DNA of 64,000 nucleotides, taken from NCBI RefSeq assembly GCF_016817355.1, contig NZ_JADOTT010000010.1, forward strand, positions 1 to 64,000. Reading direction: 5' to 3'. This document shows positions 38,263 to 46,101 of this stretch, one piece after another; the first letter of the stretch is position 1; every line of letters begins with the position of its first letter. Source of the DNA: Maricaulis parjimensis. Its GTDB lineage: Bacteria; Pseudomonadota; Alphaproteobacteria; Caulobacterales; Maricaulaceae. The notes beneath the pieces were generated by a model. That model did no database searches. It saw only the letters and a program-made list of their open reading frames with translations, and had not been told where the DNA came from. A program made the position numbers and the translations under genes.

Positions 38263-38292
38263 ACGGGCGCGCAGGAATCCCCGCGCGCCCGT
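38263..38292 (-). promoter_or_regulatory. Stem-loop in the rplL-rpoB gap, possible attenuator or RNase III site
   Basis: A perfect 10-bp GC-rich stem ACGGGCGCGC/GCGCGCCCGT with a 10-nt loop, 29 nt after the rplL stop on the minus strand, with no long T-tract. In E. coli the same gap has an attenuator and an RNase III site that reduce rpoBC expression relative to rplJL; a comparable role here is inferred. Confidence 0.55.
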
Positions 38293-38321
38293 TGCACCGT
38301 CTCGGTCACGCCGAAGCGTGA

Positions 38322-38696
38322 TTATTTCAGCTCGACAGAAGCGCCTGCAGCTTCGAGCTTGGCTTTGATGTCCTCGGCCTCGGCCTTCGGAGCGCCTTCT
38401 TTGACAGCCTTCGGAGCGCCTTCGACGAGTTCCTTGGCTTCTTTCAGGCCCAGGCCCGTGATGGCGCGGACTTCTTTGATGACGTTGATCTTCTTGTCGC
38501 CGGCAGAAGCCAGGATGACGTCGAATTCGTCCTTCTCTTCAGCAGCGGCGCCAGCGTCGCCACCACCGGCCGGGCCAGCAACCGCAACAGCAGCAGCGGC
38601 CTTGATGCCTTTTTCTTCGAGAAGATCGTTCAGTTCCTTGGCTTCAAGGATGGTCAGCGAAAGCAGTTCTTCGCAGAGTTTAGCTACATCAGCCAT
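38322..38696 (-). CDS. rplL: 50S ribosomal protein L7/L12
   Basis: 124 residues. An N-terminal dimerisation helix ([20 protein letters not shown]), an Ala/Gly hinge (about 34-52) and the C-terminal domain with [20 protein letters not shown], which recruits translation GTPases. It follows rplJ by 54 nt. Confidence 0.99.
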   Translation of the reverse strand: MADVAKLCEELLSLTILEAKELNDLLEEKGIKAAAAVAVAGPAGGGDAGAAAEEKDEFDVILASAGDKKINVIKEVRAITGLGLKEAKELVEGAPKAVKEGAPKAEAEDIKAKLEAAGASVELK

Positions 38697-38750
38697 TTGT
38701 TCAATTCCTTGCAGAGTTCAGTGTGTCAGTTCGATAAGCGGAGAATGACG

Positions 38751-39266
38751 TTACGCGTCGGCCTTTTCCTGGATGACGGCAATTGCGCCAGCCAGACCCT
38801 GACCCGGCGCCATAAGGCGCTGAGCAACCTGGGATGCCTGCCCCATGAGGCGGGCAGAAATGGTGGCAATAAGCTCTTCGCGGGACGGCATCTTGGAGAG
38901 CGCTTCGATACCGCTGGCATCGAAAACGTCTTCTTCCATGAAGCCACCGAGAATAACGAGCTTCTTGTTGTCCTTCGCGTAGTCCACCAGCACCTTCGGC
39001 GCCGCGACAAAGTCTTCCGAATAAGCGATGGCGACCGGACCTGTGAACAGGTCGGCAGCGCCCTCACCCGGCTTGCCTTGAAGAGCGATCTTGGCGAGGC
39101 GGTTGCGAACCACCTTGAACGTGCCACCAAGCTCGCGGAGCTTGGCGCGCAAATTCGTCATTTCCGCAACGGTCATGCCCGTATAGTGGGTCATCACCAC
39201 GGATCCAGCGCTCGAGAAGATGCCTTCCAGCTCTTCGACGGACGCTTCTTTTTGTGTGCGATCCAT
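38751..39266 (-). CDS. rplJ: 50S ribosomal protein L10
   Basis: 171 residues from the ATG at 39266 ([20 protein letters not shown]), with GGGAG 7 nt upstream; the open frame extends further but without conservation. It has [20 protein letters not shown] and [12 protein letters not shown]10 anchors the L7/L12 stalk and in many bacteria represses its own mRNA leader, for which the 39267-39537 region is the candidate here. Confidence 0.97.
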   Translation of the reverse strand: MDRTQKEASVEELEGIFSSAGSVVMTHYTGMTVAEMTNLRAKLRELGGTFKVVRNRLAKIALQGKPGEGAADLFTGPVAIAYSEDFVAAPKVLVDYAKDNKKLVILGGFMEEDVFDASGIEALSKMPSREELIATISARLMGQASQVAQRLMAPGQGLAGAIAVIQEKADA

Positions 39267-39524
39267 TGCGGACTCCCTGTTTGAACCGTCCACCGCGGAC
39301 GGTTCGGTGAAAACGCCATGCGGAGCGCCTTCCCCTGTGCACAGGTTGGGCACGCCGTACGGCGCGTCCTGTCCCAGGGCTTGAACCGACAGACCCCCCT
39401 GCAAAAAGGATGGTCAGATCGATCTCGCTCTGTCTCACCCAGGGCCCAAATTGGATTAAGGCAGAACCTTCGCAGGCCCCGCCCCCTGAGATCTCGGACA
39501 GGCCGGCCTCTTTCCAAAACGCGG
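39267..39524 (-). promoter_or_regulatory. rplJ leader region, candidate L10-binding leader
   Basis: Most of the 314-nt gap between rplA and rplJ. Besides the terminator-like stem at 39525-39567, it holds a perfect hairpin AACCGTCC/GGACGGTT close to the rplJ start (39284-39304) and further pairing segments. L10-L12 autoregulation through such a leader is known in other bacteria; the consensus fold was not confirmed here. No gene was seen in the gap. Confidence 0.45.
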
Positions 39525-39567
39525 AAAAAGACCGGGTCAGCCCGGCCGGATAAAGCCTGCCGGGCTG
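39525..39567 (-). terminator. Terminator-like stem-loop after rplA
   Basis: On the minus strand a perfect 9-bp stem CAGCCCGGC/GCCGGGCTG (39567-39538), then 8 nt and TTTTT. It lies 13 nt after the rplA stop and could act as a partial terminator or attenuator between the L11 and L10 operons. Confidence 0.6.
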
Positions 39568-39580
39568 AAACTCAAGTCTT

Positions 39581-40276
39581 TTACGCCGAAACGGCGTCAG
39601 ACGTGTCGATTTTTACGCCCGGGCCCATCGTGGAGCTCAGAGCAATGCGCTTGACATAGGTGCCCTTGGCCCCCGTCGGCTTGGCCTTGACGACTGCCGA
39701 GATCAGCGCGCGGACATTTTCCGCCAGCTGGCCTTCAGTGAAGCTCGCCTTGCCGACACCGGCGTGGATGATACCAGCCTTCTCGACGCGGAACTCCACA
39801 GCACCGCCCTTGGAGGCGCCGACAGCCTTGGTCACATCCATGGTCACCGTACCGACCTTCGGGTTCGGCATCATGCCGCGCGGACCGAGGATCTTACCCA
39901 GACGGCCGACCAGCGGCATCATGTCCGGGGTCGCAATGACCTTGTCGAAATTGATGTTGCCGCCCTGGATCTGTTCCATCAGATCTTCGGCGCCAACGAC
40001 GTCGGCACCGGCCTTCGTGGCCTCTTCAGCCTTCGGGCCCTTGGCGAACACTGCGACGCGGACGGAACGGCCCGTGCCGTTCGGCAGTTCGCAGACACCG
40101 CGAACCATCTGGTCGGCGTGGCGCGGGTCAACACCCAGATTGATCGCCAGCTCGATGGTCTCATCGAACTTGGCCTTGGCATTGGCCTTCACGTGCTTGA
40201 CAGCATCGTCGACCGTGTAGAGCGCGTCGCGATCAATGGTTTCGCGCGCAGCAGAAAGACGCTTTCCGATAGCCAT
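39581..40276 (-). CDS. rplA: 50S ribosomal protein L1
   Basis: 231 residues with [35 protein letters not shown] and [21 protein letters not shown]1 binds 23S rRNA at the E-site stalk and in E. coli represses its own operon. It is 4 nt after rplK. Confidence 0.99.
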   Translation of the reverse strand: MAIGKRLSAARETIDRDALYTVDDAVKHVKANAKAKFDETIELAINLGVDPRHADQMVRGVCELPNGTGRSVRVAVFAKGPKAEEATKAGADVVGAEDLMEQIQGGNINFDKVIATPDMMPLVGRLGKILGPRGMMPNPKVGTVTMDVTKAVGASKGGAVEFRVEKAGIIHAGVGKASFTEGQLAENVRALISAVVKAKPTGAKGTYVKRIALSSTMGPGVKIDTSDAVSA

Positions 40277-40280
40277 GATC

Positions 40281-40709
40281 TTACTCCGTCACTTCCAGAC
40301 CCATGGAACGGGCGGAACCGGCGATGATTTTCGTCGCCTGGTCCAGATCGTTCGCATTCAGGTCCTTGAACTTCGCTTCAGCGATCTCACGGCACTGCGC
40401 CATGGAGACCGAACCAGCCACGGAAGAGCCCGGAGCCTGGCTGCCCTTTTGGATCTTCGCAGCCTTCTTCAGATAGAAGCTGGCCGGCGGGGTTGCGATC
40501 TCGAAGGTGAAGGACTTGTCCGAGAAGACGGTGATGGTCGTCGGGATCGGCATCCCTTTTTCCATCTCCTGGGTCTTCGCGTTGAAGGCCTTACAGAATT
40601 CCATGATGTTCACGCCGCGTTGACCCAGAGCCGGGCCGATCGGCGGAGACGGGTTTGCAGCGCCAGCCGGCACTTGCAGTTTGATATAGCCGTCGATTTT
40701 CTTGGCCAT
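40281..40709 (-). CDS. rplK: 50S ribosomal protein L11
   Basis: 142 residues with the N-terminal proline-rich switch [20 protein letters not shown]. It binds the GTPase centre and is the thiostrepton target. It lies 101 nt after nusG, and a GC-rich stem-loop is in that gap. Confidence 0.99.
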   Translation of the reverse strand: MAKKIDGYIKLQVPAGAANPSPPIGPALGQRGVNIMEFCKAFNAKTQEMEKGMPIPTTITVFSDKSFTFEIATPPASFYLKKAAKIQKGSQAPGSSVAGSVSMAQCREIAEAKFKDLNANDLDQATKIIAGSARSMGLEVTE

Positions 40710-40729
40710 GTCACCACTCCAAAGTTAAA

Positions 40730-40748
40730 GGCCGCGCCTGTCGCGGCC
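40730..40748 (-). promoter_or_regulatory. Stem-loop in the nusG-rplK gap
   Basis: A 7-bp perfect stem GGCCGCG/CGCGGCC with a 5-nt loop, followed on the minus strand by TTTAACTTT, about 20 nt before the rplK start. It could be part of an L1-binding leader or a weak attenuator; neither was verified. Confidence 0.4.
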
Positions 40749-40810
40749 CCGGTGGGTTTGCGGTACGGCCCGGCATGGACTTGGCGCCGGCACCTCCCGC
40801 AGATTTACGC

Positions 40811-41344
40811 TCAGGCGGTTTTTTCGACCTGGGCGTATTCCAGCTCGACCGGGGTGGCCCGGCCGAAAATATTGATGGCAACCTTCAGGCGGCCATTCTC
40901 GTCATCAACCTCTTCCACGACGCCATTGAAGCTCTGGAAGTGACCGTCGATGACATTGACGGTTTCGCCGATCTCGTAGGAGACGGTGGGACGCGGGCGT
41001 TCTGCATCCTCTTCCATCTGGCCGAGGATCCGCTTGACCTCATTCTCGGACACCGGGAGCGGCTTCTTGCCGGACCCCAGAAAGCCGGTGACTTTCGGCG
41101 TCGAGGTGACGAGGTGATAGGCTTGGTCCGTCATGTCCATCTTCACCAGGACATAACCGGGGAAATACTTGCGTTCGGAGTTGACCTTGCGGCCCTTGCG
41201 GACCTCGACAACATCCTCGGTCGGAACCAGGATTTCCTCGAACTTGTCTTCGAGCCCCTGGATCGCGGCCTCAATCTTGATGGCCTCAGCGACCTTCTTT
41301 TCGAAGTTCGAATAGGCGTGCACGATGTACCACTTGGCAGACAT
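40811..41344 (-). CDS. nusG: Transcription antitermination factor NusG
   Basis: 177 residues: an NGN domain (WYIVHAYSNFEKKVAEAIK; RKYFPGYVLVKMDM) and a C-terminal KOW domain (IGETVNVIDGHFQSFNGVVE). NusG binds RNA polymerase and links it to Rho or to S10. It lies 11 nt after secE. Confidence 0.99.
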   Translation of the reverse strand: MSAKWYIVHAYSNFEKKVAEAIKIEAAIQGLEDKFEEILVPTEDVVEVRKGRKVNSERKYFPGYVLVKMDMTDQAYHLVTSTPKVTGFLGSGKKPLPVSENEVKRILGQMEEDAERPRPTVSYEIGETVNVIDGHFQSFNGVVEEVDDENGRLKVAINIFGRATPVELEYAQVEKTA

Positions 41345-41355
41345 ACAGCCTCCTC

Positions 41356-41616
41356 CTATGGGCGCAGGGACAGCAGGAAATTCACGGCCGTGCGAATTCC
41401 GAGGTCCACACCCCAGAAGAACAGCATCGCGATGACCGACAGGACCAGGACCATGATCGTCGACACGATCAGTTCCTGACGGGTCGTCCAGGTCACCTTG
41501 CGGGCTTCCTGGCGCACCTGGGCCAGATACTGGAACGGTCCAGCCCGGCGCTTCTTCGGCGCCGCCGTATCAGCCTTGGCCTGAGCCGGCGTCTTATTCT
41601 TCGCGTTCCGCGTCAT
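41356..41616 (-). CDS. secE: Protein translocase subunit SecE
   Basis: 86 residues with a basic N-terminal extension and the short single-helix form of SecE. The amphipathic conserved part is YLAQVRQEARKVTWTTRQEL, followed by one transmembrane helix. It clamps SecY in the inner membrane. The ATG at 41616 is preferred over the TTG just before it. It lies 79 nt after tRNA-Trp. Confidence 0.96.
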   Translation of the reverse strand: MTRNAKNKTPAQAKADTAAPKKRRAGPFQYLAQVRQEARKVTWTTRQELIVSTIMVLVLSVIAMLFFWGVDLGIRTAVNFLLSLRP

Positions 41617-41695
41617 CAAAGTCCATCTGGCCCCTCAGGGCCCTGTTTTCAATCGGTTCAGGCGAAATGCCTGGCCTAATTCCGTCGAAGCGGCA

Positions 41696-41771
41696 TGGCA
41701 GGGGCGGAGGGACTCGAACCCCCGACCCTCGGTTTTGGAGACCGATGCTCTACCAACTGAGCTACACCCCT
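41696..41771 (-). tRNA. trnW: tRNA-Trp (CCA)
   Basis: A 76-nt cloverleaf with acceptor AGGGGTG/CGCCCCT, discriminator G and an encoded CCA. The anticodon loop is CTCCAAA (anticodon CCA), and the T-arm has GGTTCGAGTCC. The position directly before secE is conserved in Alphaproteobacteria (from memory). Confidence 0.98.
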
Positions 41772-41828
41772 AGGCCGCGCGCGCGGAATAGCACGGTGAC
41801 AAGGCCACCGCCACATCCGAAGCGCAGC

Positions 41829-41857
41829 TGTCTACAATGCTATCGGGGAGATGAAAA
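41829..41857 (-). promoter_or_regulatory. Possible promoter for tRNA-Trp-secE-nusG
   Basis: Minus strand: TTTTCA (41857-41852), a 17-nt spacer, and TAGACA (41834-41829). It lies 57 nt upstream of the tRNA 5' end. The match is moderate, so this is a candidate only. Confidence 0.35.
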
Positions 41858-41904
41858 CAGCTAAATCGCAGATTTGTGCGGTCGTCCGCACACGCCGCGA
41901 CAGC

Positions 41905-42900
41905 TTATTCCGCGCGCCGGGCGTCGAGCACCCAGGCCAGAGGCGCCCCCCCCTCGCCCATGGATACCGTGCCGACACGGGTCACAGACAGCCCCCCGGC
42001 TGACAATTGCCCGGCCAGTGCGGACATATCTGCCTCGGTCTGAGCGACCCTCAGCATGGACGTCATCCGATGATGAAAAGCGTCCAGTTCCGCCGCCTGT
42101 CCGGCAATCCAGGCCTCCAGATCCTCGGTCCGGTAGGCGCCCAGCCGACCGGCGGCAGCCTGGATGTCCTGCACCAGCCGGCCCACAAAATCCCGGGCCG
42201 GTCCCGGTGCCGCCGGACCGACTGTCCGGGCGACGGTTTCAAGCGCCTGGCGAAGTGCATCGGCGCAGGCCTGGCCGTCCTCGCGACTGACAGAACCGGA
42301 AACGGCCTTCGGGATGGTGATGACATAGTCTCGCATCCGGTCGAGCAGTTCCGCCCCGACCACCGCCTCCAGCACGTCGGCATCCGCCTGACAGGCGTGC
42401 TCGACAGCCCCGCCTGCCACATGGACCAGCGCATTAAAACGCCCGCTCGGCCTGACGATCCGGCCGGCTTCGCCGAATGCCGCGGGCCCGGCATATTCCA
42501 GGCCGAACTGACTGACGACGACATCAAAACTACTGCTCGCAAAAGGAAGTTGGGCGCAATCCGCCACGGCCGCGTTTGCATCCAGCTGTCCGACGCTTGC
42601 CGCAGCGAGGCTGACGGCATCAAGGGAGACATCGCTGACCACGGCATTCAGACGGACGTCCGGCAGCGAGCCTGCGACCCTAGCCGCCAGCTGGAGCACC
42701 TCGCCCTCGCCACACGCCAGATCGATCAGGTCGACCTGACCCGACGCCGGCAAGGCATCAGCCAGCACAGCGGACCAGTGGGATTGAAGTCGGCCGGCAG
42801 TCCCGGCATCCCGGAACCGGTGCTCGGACCCGGCGGCACGCCCCGTCCAGAACTGTTTCCAGGCCTTTGCCTCGGTGTGGTTTTCAGTGTTGAGCCCCAT
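41905..42900 (-). CDS. Class I SAM-dependent methyltransferase
   Basis: A 331-residue protein with a Rossmann methyltransferase domain (about 50-170). Motif I is LIDLACGEGEV (58-68); AVADCAQLPFASSSFDVVVS carries motifs for the adenine pocket and post-I acid; GRIVRPSGRFNALVHV is typical of Methyltransf_11-type enzymes. The C-terminal 160 residues are helical and might choose the substrate. The substrate is unknown. It lies between tRNA-Trp and the terminator of the TonB-receptor gene, within the accessory island. Confidence 0.82.
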   Translation of the reverse strand: MGLNTENHTEAKAWKQFWTGRAAGSEHRFRDAGTAGRLQSHWSAVLADALPASGQVDLIDLACGEGEVLQLAARVAGSLPDVRLNAVVSDVSLDAVSLAAASVGQLDANAAVADCAQLPFASSSFDVVVSQFGLEYAGPAAFGEAGRIVRPSGRFNALVHVAGGAVEHACQADADVLEAVVGAELLDRMRDYVITIPKAVSGSVSREDGQACADALRQALETVARTVGPAAPGPARDFVGRLVQDIQAAAGRLGAYRTEDLEAWIAGQAAELDAFHHRMTSMLRVAQTEADMSALAGQLSAGGLSVTRVGTVSMGEGGAPLAWVLDARRAE

Positions 42901-42977
42901 GCGGGAAGCCTAGGCGGCGGCTTGAAGCCTGACAATGCAAACACCTGCGCTTGCCGTCCCGCATCAGCACAAAAGAA

Positions 42978-43003
42978 AAGGGCGGGTCAAATGACCCGCC
43001 CTT
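42978..43003 (-). terminator. Terminator of the TonB-dependent receptor gene
   Basis: A perfect 12-bp stem AAGGGCGGGTCA/TGACCCGCCCTT with a 2-nt loop, running into TTTTCTTTT on the minus strand, 25 nt after the receptor stop. Confidence 0.92.
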
Positions 43004-43028
43004 CCCTGATTTGATGTTCTCGCTTCGA

Positions 43029-45821
43029 TTAGAAGCGCAGGCGTGCGCCCATGAACAGACGACGACCGAACGGATCGTACGTGGCCGGCCAGGTGTTGGC
43101 CTGCTCGGACGACGTGGAGGTCAGTTCCGGCGGCTGCTCGTCGAAGATGTTCTGGACACCCATCGTGACAGTCGCGGTTTCGCTCACATCGTAAGCAAAG
43201 GTCGCATCGAAGTAGCTGTAGGAGTCGATGCTCAGCTCGCGCTCGGAGACCTGACCAACGAGGGAACCCTCGATGTCCACGCCACCGTTGTAACGCCAGC
43301 GCAGGGAGGACGTCAGAGCACCCCAGTACCAGCTCGCCTGAACGACGTGCTTGTATTCCGGGGTCGGCTCGCCGCACTGGCCGCCGAAGAGGCCTTCGCA
43401 CGAAACGTAACCGGCGATGACAGACGTCTGGTAGCCGTTGTCGAGCGTGAACGTGGAGTAGTAGTTCACAGCGAACGAGCCGAGGTCCGAAGACAGGCCC
43501 ATTTGCTCGGCATCCCAAGCATAGTCGGCGCGAACGTCGACACCTTCAGCCGCGAAGACGGCCAGGTTGGAAGACGTCAGTTCCGGCATGAACGGGTTCG
43601 CCATTTCACCGGTGGACGGGTTACGAGCACCGTTGAAGAAGTCGCACGACGTGGAGATGTCCTGGATGTAGCACTCGTCCAGCAGGTTTTGCAGGGACGG
43701 AGCCGCAATCGCGTTCTCGATCTCGATGTCGTAGTAGTCGACTTGCAGGGTGAAGCCAGCCAGGAAGGACGGCTGCCACACAGCACCGATGGTGAAGGTG
43801 TCAGCGGATTCTTCCTGAACGTTCGGGTTACCACCGAACAGGGCTTCGATCTGAGCGTTCGACTGGAACGCCGTTCCAACGGCAGCAGCCGGAACACCGG
43901 TTGCGATACAGTTGGCGTCGATCGTGGCCGAGGAGTAGGAACCCAGACCGCCGGAGCACGGGTCTTGTGCACCCGGGAAGCCGTTGGTGGCCGGAGCGAA
44001 CAGGTCGCTCACGTTCGGCGCACGGACAGCGCGGTTGAACTGAGCGCGGAAGCGCAGATCTTCAACCGGCTCCCAGCCGAAGCCAGCAGCGTAGGTCTGA
44101 GCCGTACCGATCGTGGAGTAATCCGAGAGACGGAAAGCGCCGGTGAAGTTCAGGCTTTCGATACCCGGACGGTCCGTGATGAGCGGCACGTCGACTTCGG
44201 TGAAGAACTCGTAGACGTCGAAGGAGCCTTCGATCGGCAGCGACTGGTTGAAGCCGCGAACATCCGGGCCGAGCACGGAGTCCGGACGGATGGAGGCGCT
44301 GTTCTCACGGTATTCAACACCGAAGACCAGAGCCGGAGCGACGTTCGCCATCGGCGAAGCCATGTTCTCCAGCGTGCCGGAGATCGCAGCAACAGCCTGG
44401 GTGGCTTCGATCACGTCGATCTGGGCACCCGTACGAGCGATGAAGTCAGCAGCGGCAGCGGAAACAGAGTCCGGGCCGTTGAAGACGTCGAGAGCCGGAG
44501 CCGTACAACCGCTGGCGATGGCCGTCGGGCCGCCGTCGCAGAGCAGAGCTTCCTGGAAGGCCGACACGGAAATGTTGCCGGACAGGATCTGGGAAACCGA
44601 CGAGCGCGAATAGTTGTAGAACGCGTCGTAGGACCAGTTTTCGCTCAGATCGCCGCGGAAACCGAAGACACCCTGGAAGGTGTTCGTGTCACGCAGCGAG
44701 TTACGCGTGGAGATTTCCTGCATACGGCGGTTGATGCGAATATCAGCCGTACCGTCACCATTGTTGGAAGCGGCGTCAGCGGAGATCAGCGCGGCCAGAG
44801 CCGGGGACAGGAACGGGTTGTCCAGGTTGATCGTCATGCCGAGCGTACCCGTCGGCGTCGGAGCCAGCTGGGAATCGACCACGTTGTTCGCGAACAGGCC
44901 GCGAGCATACATTTCGATGTTGTCGGCGATCTCGTACGTGGCGAAGCCAGAGATCATGTGACGTTCCTGCGGCAGTTGCAGGTAGTTGGTCGGCGCGTAG
45001 TTGTACGGCGTCCAAGCAACCGGAGCACCGGAGGTGTCGGTCGTCACGTCAAAGGCAGAACCAGCAGCCGGGCGGATACGCGAACCCGGAATGTTGGAAG
45101 AACCACCCGGATAGTAATCCGTGGAACCCGGACCGTTCGACCACCAGGCCTGCTGCGAGAAGGAGCGGGAGCCCTGGAAGACAGCTTCACGGTTGGTGTA
45201 ACCGAAGTTCAGCACGGCATTACCACGACCATTGTCGAAGTTACCGCCAACCGTAACGGTCACGTCGGTGATGGCAGCGTCGCCTTCTTCGAGGGAGAAC
45301 TCGTGCGAAGCCGAGAACTCAACACCTTCGAAGTCATCACGCAGGATGAAGTTCACAACACCGGCAACAGCGTCAGAACCGTAAACGGCGGACGCACCAC
45401 CGGTCACAACGTCGACGCGCTCAACCATGGCAGCCGGGATGTTGTTCAGGTCGACGACCTGGTTGGCACCGGCGCCAACCATGCGCTGACCGTCAACCAG
45501 GACCAGCGTACGCGTGGTGCCCAGGCCGCGGAGCGACACGGTGGCCGTACCGTTACCCGGGTTGTTCGACGTAGCGTCGAAAGCCGGGATCAGCTGCGGC
45601 AGCGTGTTGAGAAGGTCTTCGGTGTTGACGACGTTGTTCAGCTCGAACATTTCCTCGTCAACCGAGGTGATCGGGCTCGGCGCCACGGTGTCGGTACGCT
45701 GAATGCGGGTACCGGTGATGACGACGATGTCGTCGTCCTGTGCCATCGCCGGCGCGGCCGCAGCCATGCCACCGATAAGCGTGCTGGCCATCAGGCAAGC
45801 TTTAAGGGAAGTCGGTCTCAC
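43029..45821 (-). CDS. TonB-dependent outer-membrane receptor
   Basis: A 930-residue receptor. A signal peptide (1-27, ending in AAPAMAQ) is followed by a possible TonB box DDDIVVITG, the plug domain (about 50-170; LVLVDGQRMVGAGANQVVDL, GGASAVYGSDAVAGVVNFIL) and a large beta barrel ending in RRLFMGARLRF with the terminal Phe. The start is GTG at 45821 with GGAGGG 7 nt upstream; the longer frame upstream is not conserved. Its ligand is unknown. It lies downstream of the oxygenase/sulfotransferase set but is probably transcribed from its own promoter (45925-45953), and it ends in a terminator. Confidence 0.95.
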   Translation of the reverse strand: MRPTSLKACLMASTLIGGMAAAAPAMAQDDDIVVITGTRIQRTDTVAPSPITSVDEEMFELNNVVNTEDLLNTLPQLIPAFDATSNNPGNGTATVSLRGLGTTRTLVLVDGQRMVGAGANQVVDLNNIPAAMVERVDVVTGGASAVYGSDAVAGVVNFILRDDFEGVEFSASHEFSLEEGDAAITDVTVTVGGNFDNGRGNAVLNFGYTNREAVFQGSRSFSQQAWWSNGPGSTDYYPGGSSNIPGSRIRPAAGSAFDVTTDTSGAPVAWTPYNYAPTNYLQLPQERHMISGFATYEIADNIEMYARGLFANNVVDSQLAPTPTGTLGMTINLDNPFLSPALAALISADAASNNGDGTADIRINRRMQEISTRNSLRDTNTFQGVFGFRGDLSENWSYDAFYNYSRSSVSQILSGNISVSAFQEALLCDGGPTAIASGCTAPALDVFNGPDSVSAAAADFIARTGAQIDVIEATQAVAAISGTLENMASPMANVAPALVFGVEYRENSASIRPDSVLGPDVRGFNQSLPIEGSFDVYEFFTEVDVPLITDRPGIESLNFTGAFRLSDYSTIGTAQTYAAGFGWEPVEDLRFRAQFNRAVRAPNVSDLFAPATNGFPGAQDPCSGGLGSYSSATIDANCIATGVPAAAVGTAFQSNAQIEALFGGNPNVQEESADTFTIGAVWQPSFLAGFTLQVDYYDIEIENAIAAPSLQNLLDECYIQDISTSCDFFNGARNPSTGEMANPFMPELTSSNLAVFAAEGVDVRADYAWDAEQMGLSSDLGSFAVNYYSTFTLDNGYQTSVIAGYVSCEGLFGGQCGEPTPEYKHVVQASWYWGALTSSLRWRYNGGVDIEGSLVGQVSERELSIDSYSYFDATFAYDVSETATVTMGVQNIFDEQPPELTSTSSEQANTWPATYDPFGRRLFMGARLRF

Positions 45822-45913
45822 TCTTAATCCCTCCGAGTAAGGTTGGTATGGGAAGCCCGCCCCTTCACGTTTGAAGGCAGAATCCCCCGCTCGGCGGAGC
45901 TCACGTTTCTCCG

Positions 45914-45944
45914 CCTTATTTGCAAAGTACCCATGCGAATAAGG
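45914..45944. promoter_or_regulatory. Inverted repeat overlapping the receptor promoter, candidate operator
   Basis: Arms CCTTATTTGC and GCGAATAAGG, matching at 9 of 10 positions, spaced by 11 nt. The repeat covers the predicted -10 and most of the spacer of the receptor promoter, a natural place for a dimeric repressor. The regulator is not encoded nearby. Confidence 0.5.
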
Positions 45945-45953
45945 AAGGGTCAA
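45925..45953 (-). promoter_or_regulatory. Predicted promoter for the TonB-dependent receptor
   Basis: Minus strand: -35 TTGACC (45953-45948), 17-nt spacer, -10 GTACTT (45930-45925), giving a leader of about 95 nt before the GTG start. The -10 is imperfect. Confidence 0.5.
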
Positions 45954-46101
45954 TGACACGGGACTGTCACAAGCGGCCCCGGAGCGCCATTCACGCCGCA
46001 CTGTTGCGATTTTGCCTCAGACCTATCCAGAAGCTCTCGAAAAAGCACGCATTCGCTTTCGATTTGCCACCCTGCTCACGATTAGCCGGGCAAATCGTGC
46101 G

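Noticed and set aside
42951-45827. A 958-codon open frame on the plus strand
   Set aside because: Antisense to the TonB-dependent receptor, whose signal peptide, plug and barrel end are clear.
45835-45942. A 35-residue frame in the receptor leader, considered as a peptide precursor for the modification enzymes
   Set aside because: No ribosome site, and its start overlaps the predicted -10 element.
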